Below are positions 61,625 through 64,000 of a DNA stretch of 64,000 nt, piece after piece. Origin of the DNA: Dethiothermospora halolimnae. Its GTDB lineage: Bacteria > Bacillota > Clostridia > Tissierellales > VENL01. The position numbers were made by a program, and so were the translations under genes. The stretch spans positions 1 to 64,000 of the forward strand of contig NZ_JBAKFX010000004.1 of NCBI RefSeq assembly GCF_037577855.1. The letters are read 5' to 3'. The first letter of the stretch is position 1, and each line of letters begins with the position of its first letter. Below the pieces are notes generated by a model. That model ran no database searches and had not been told where the DNA came from. It saw nothing but the letters and a program-made list of their open reading frames with translations.

Positions 61625-61674
61625 CAATAAAATATACCGATTAAATCCTAGGATTTAATCGGTATATTTTATTG
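61625..61674 (-). terminator. 50-bp perfect palindrome over the epimerase 3' end
   Basis: Centred on CCTAGG (between 61649 and 61650), every one of 25 pairs matches (half begins CAATAAAATATACCGATTAA). The stop codon of the epimerase lies inside it. Transcribed, it forms a 20-plus-bp hairpin ending in a T-rich strand. Confidence 0.88.
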
Positions 61675-62605
61675 CAAACTCCACTCTATTCATTTTTAAG
61701 TCTTGTAGCTGGGGTTTTTCATTTATATACCATTTGTATGTACTATTTAAACCTTCCTCTAAACCAATTTTAGGTACATATAAATTATGATATTTTAATT
61801 TTTCTATATTGAAAAGATAAGTAACATCTCTAAATGGGAAAAACTCCCTTGGACTAATAGCTGCTGTACTATAGTCAACTTTATGAATCTTAACTTTTTT
61901 ATCCATAACCTTTAATGCAGTCTTAACTAGATATTCCCAAGTTATTTGTTCTCTATGGGTTACATTATATACCTCTCCTATAGATTTATTACAGTATATT
62001 GCACTTTCAAAAACCCTTACTAAATCATTAATATGAATAAATTGAGTTTTATTATAACCCTTTGGAATAGGGATATCTAATCCCTTATTTATTCTATCAA
62101 ATAGATAAACTTCTCTATATAGATTATTGCCATCTCCATAAATATATGTTGGTCTAAAAATCGTAATAGGAAAGTTATCTGTTTTATATAGATCAAATAA
62201 ATAATCCTCTGCTTTTTTCTTATTTAATCCATAATCATTCCAATTATTATTAAATCCCCGAGGATAATCTTCAGCAACCATTTTTTCAGTAGGCTTATAT
62301 ACAGCCCCAGAACTACAAAAGATATATCTTTTAAGTTTACTAGTATTTATAACAGAAGTAAGTTTTTCTACATCTTCGGATGTGTAGGCAGAAATATCAA
62401 ATATAACATCGTATCTTTTATCTAATAGACATTTTTTCAAATCATCTGGAGAAAGTCTATCTCCTACAATATGATTTCTTATACCTTCATAGTTTACCTT
62501 TTTTATGCCTCGGGTAAAGATATCAACAGTATTTCCTTCATTAATCATATGCTTTGCTATAGAACTACTAACAAACTCAGTACCTCCCATAACTAGTATT
62601 TCCAT
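61655..62605 (-). CDS. NAD-dependent epimerase/dehydratase (extended SDR)
   Basis: 316 residues. The N-terminal nucleotide-binding motif is EILVMGGTEFVSSSIAKHMI; the GG-T-FV pattern is a variant of the GxxGxxG motif. The active-site YGLNK (Tyr-x3-Lys) follows KYIFCSS-type strand sequences. Substrate unknown; probably a nucleotide sugar or modified sugar. ATG follows TAGGAGGT. The gene is 20 bases after the TIM-barrel gene and is likely co-transcribed with it. Its 3' end lies within a 50-bp palindrome. Confidence 0.88.
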   Translation of the reverse strand: MEILVMGGTEFVSSSIAKHMINEGNTVDIFTRGIKKVNYEGIRNHIVGDRLSPDDLKKCLLDKRYDVIFDISAYTSEDVEKLTSVINTSKLKRYIFCSSGAVYKPTEKMVAEDYPRGFNNNWNDYGLNKKKAEDYLFDLYKTDNFPITIFRPTYIYGDGNNLYREVYLFDRINKGLDIPIPKGYNKTQFIHINDLVRVFESAIYCNKSIGEVYNVTHREQITWEYLVKTALKVMDKKVKIHKVDYSTAAISPREFFPFRDVTYLFNIEKLKYHNLYVPKIGLEEGLNSTYKWYINEKPQLQDLKMNRVEFAIKYTD

Positions 62606-62626
62606 TTTAATACCTCCTAAAGTATA

Positions 62627-63517
62627 TTAAAATTCAAAATAACTACGAACCCACTTATAACATAAATCTAGATCTTTATCATTTACTAAATCTGAACGAT
62701 GTTCAAACAATATTCTAATGTTTGGATTTATATTAGACATTATTTTTAAATAAGAATCTATATTAGCCCATCCATCTTTTGTATTTTGATTAGGGAGTAC
62801 TGGAAAGTGTCTATCTTTAAGGGTTTTTCTCACACGAACATTAGAAATGTGAAGAAGATAAGTATACTTAGCCATATTCTGTACAAACTTTATAGAATCA
62901 AAGTTAGGGTTTACTTTATCCATAACATGGAGTCTTCCAGTATCTAGGCATAATTTTATATTAGTGTATTTTTTTAATAAATTTTCTAATAAATCTTCTT
63001 CATAAAAATACTTATTTAAATAATCATGTTCTAAGACTATTTGAACGTTATATTTATCTGACAAACGGGATAATTTTTCAAAGGCATTAATACAATCTTT
63101 TCTAAAATCTTCAAAGGAATAATCTTTTTCAAAAATGAATTCATTATCATAGGTAAATGCCCATGTATCAAAATTAAAATCATCATTAAGAATTACTGGT
63201 TTTGGAAAGTGCATAACCATGTATTTGGCATTAATATCTGTAGCAAACTTCAGTTCCTTTTCTATAGCATTAAAGGCATCAAGGCGTTCATCTTTGTCCT
63301 TTGATAGAATTAAAGGATCTCTGTATTTGTATATCTTTTTTCTTAAAGGAAAATGAATACCTATATTGAAATCATCGGTTTTAGCTATATTCTTTAGTTT
63401 ATTAACCTCTTCATCACTAAAAAGACAAAATTCTATACCATTAATAAAATTGCGGAAGTCTCTTTTGTACTTTTTATCATCAAAAAATCCATGCATTCCA
63501 ATTGAATATTCTGTCAA
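62627..63517 (-). CDS. sugar-phosphate isomerase/epimerase-like TIM barrel (AP endonuclease 2 family)
   Basis: 296 residues with metal-site motifs spread around a TIM barrel: MVMHFPKP, QIVLEHDYLN, IKLCLDTGRLHV, YLLHISNVRV and ILFEHRSD, as in the AP_endonuc_2 family that includes xylose-isomerase-like and endonuclease IV-like enzymes. Start is TTG 63517 after AAAGGAGGAA. With the epimerase it may form a small sugar-modifying pathway under a divergent LysR regulator (inference). Confidence 0.85.
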   Translation of the reverse strand: MTEYSIGMHGFFDDKKYKRDFRNFINGIEFCLFSDEEVNKLKNIAKTDDFNIGIHFPLRKKIYKYRDPLILSKDKDERLDAFNAIEKELKFATDINAKYMVMHFPKPVILNDDFNFDTWAFTYDNEFIFEKDYSFEDFRKDCINAFEKLSRLSDKYNVQIVLEHDYLNKYFYEEDLLENLLKKYTNIKLCLDTGRLHVMDKVNPNFDSIKFVQNMAKYTYLLHISNVRVRKTLKDRHFPVLPNQNTKDGWANIDSYLKIMSNINPNIRILFEHRSDLVNDKDLDLCYKWVRSYFEF

Positions 63518-63555
63518 AATATTTCCTCCTTTTGTTGAAATCGTAGAAATATATT

Positions 63556-63583
63556 AGTTGTTGGGGGATTCGTAATCCCCCAA
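63556..63583. repeat. module-D palindrome in the divergent promoter region
   Basis: GTTGTTGGGGGATTCGTAAT then CCCCCAA: GGGGGATTCGTAATCCCCC with TTG/CAA extensions, between the divergent TIM-barrel and LysR genes. Confidence 0.85.
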
Positions 63584-63663
63584 TCTATCTTAATTATATT
63601 ATAATATGATAAAATATATAAATAAAATTAATATTACTTATGCTGAATATAAGGAGAGGTTAT

Positions 63664-64000
63664 ATGATTGTAAATATGGAGCTCTATAAGGTCTTTTATT
63701 ATGTGGTAAAAGCAGGGAGTATATCAAGGGCTGCAAAGGACCTATATATAAGCCAACCGGCTGTAAGTCAATCTATAAAGCAATTGGAGACGGAATTAGG
63801 AGGTAGAGTTTTTTTTAGGACATCAAAGGGGATTAGACTTACAAGTGAAGGGGAAGTATTGTTTAAATATATAGAGCAAGGATATGACTTTATAATGACT
63901 GCTGAAAATAAATTTTTAGAAATGAGAAATCTAGTTAAGGGACAGTTGAGAGTAAGTACAAGTGATACATTATGCCAATATTACCTATTGCCTTATCTTA
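63664..64000 (+). CDS. LysR-family transcriptional regulator, 3'-truncated by window edge
   Basis: 112 residues are visible. The N-terminal winged helix-turn-helix (FYYVVKAGSISRAAKDLYIS, QPAVSQSIKQLETELGGRVF, GIRLTSEGEVLFKY) is typical of LysR, and the start of the effector-binding domain follows (GQLRVSTSDTLCQYYLLPYL). ATG 63664 follows AAGGAGAGG; a second ATG at 63676 is also possible. It is divergent from the epimerase/TIM-barrel pair, the usual arrangement for a LysR regulator and its target. Confidence 0.93.
   Translation, partial: MIVNMELYKVFYYVVKAGSISRAAKDLYISQPAVSQSIKQLETELGGRVFFRTSKGIRLTSEGEVLFKYIEQGYDFIMTAENKFLEMRNLVKGQLRVSTSDTLCQYYLLPYL

Overview
The window is low-GC DNA (roughly 30% by eye) with Firmicute-type ribosome binding sites, frequent TTG and GTG starts, and clostridial gene content: flagellar genes, long-form HPF, SecA, RF2 with its programmed frameshift, Tex, Rex, a ferredoxin-fused EtfA, NADP-type glutamate dehydrogenase and five chemoreceptors. 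This fits a motile, anaerobic, probably spore-forming, amino-acid-fermenting member of the Clostridia; a Tissierellia-like lineage is my guess, not a demonstrated placement. No rRNA, tRNA, CRISPR array, prophage or intact insertion sequence was seen.

Layout. 1-6.5 kb: flagellar block (5'-truncated flagellin, divergent second flagellin, flaG-fliD-fliS, a FlgN-like chaperone, a YjfB-like motility gene) with sigma-D promoters. 6.5-21 kb: a 1.3-kb gene-free stretch holding a 172-bp duplication and a DnaA-box cluster, then hpf, a DUF5317-like membrane gene, secA, prfB, two chemoreceptors and tex. 21-26 kb: a lantibiotic-immunity-type ABC transporter facing its two-component system. 26-32.6 kb: an MFS transporter, a soluble hybrid histidine kinase, an amidohydrolase, and an FMN riboswitch with ribU. 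33-42 kb: a DMT transporter, tsaE-tsaB-rimI, an ECF sigma/anti-sigma/envelope gene set, several small unknown genes, tsaD and a second DnaA-box cluster. 42-48.5 kb: an M50 protease, bioY with a BirA operator, a permuted radical-SAM protein, an ABC-F ATPase and rex. 48.7-52 kb: bcd-etfB-etfA. 52-64 kb: three more chemoreceptors, a P-loop/Asp23 fusion, gdh, an epimerase/TIM-barrel pair and a divergent, truncated LysR gene.

Two properties cut across the window. First, many intergenic spaces are built from a small set of interchangeable palindromic modules (tandem AGAATAAAGAATAG arms, ATTTTAC/GTAAAAT hairpins, GTAGG..CCTAC palindromes with swappable cores, GGGGATTCGTAATCCCC and CAAAGTGGC hairpins). 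These often run from one stop codon to the next ribosome binding site, and in about eleven genes they supply the last codons and the stop. Second, hpf, all five chemoreceptors and the hybrid kinase have the same sigma-H-type promoter with identical spacing, which suggests one stationary-phase or transition-state regulon. The tsaE-tsaB-rimI / tsaD / ABC-F / rex order matches the Bacillus ydi region with insertions, and the second DnaA-box cluster lies just after tsaD, where Bacillus subtilis also has one.
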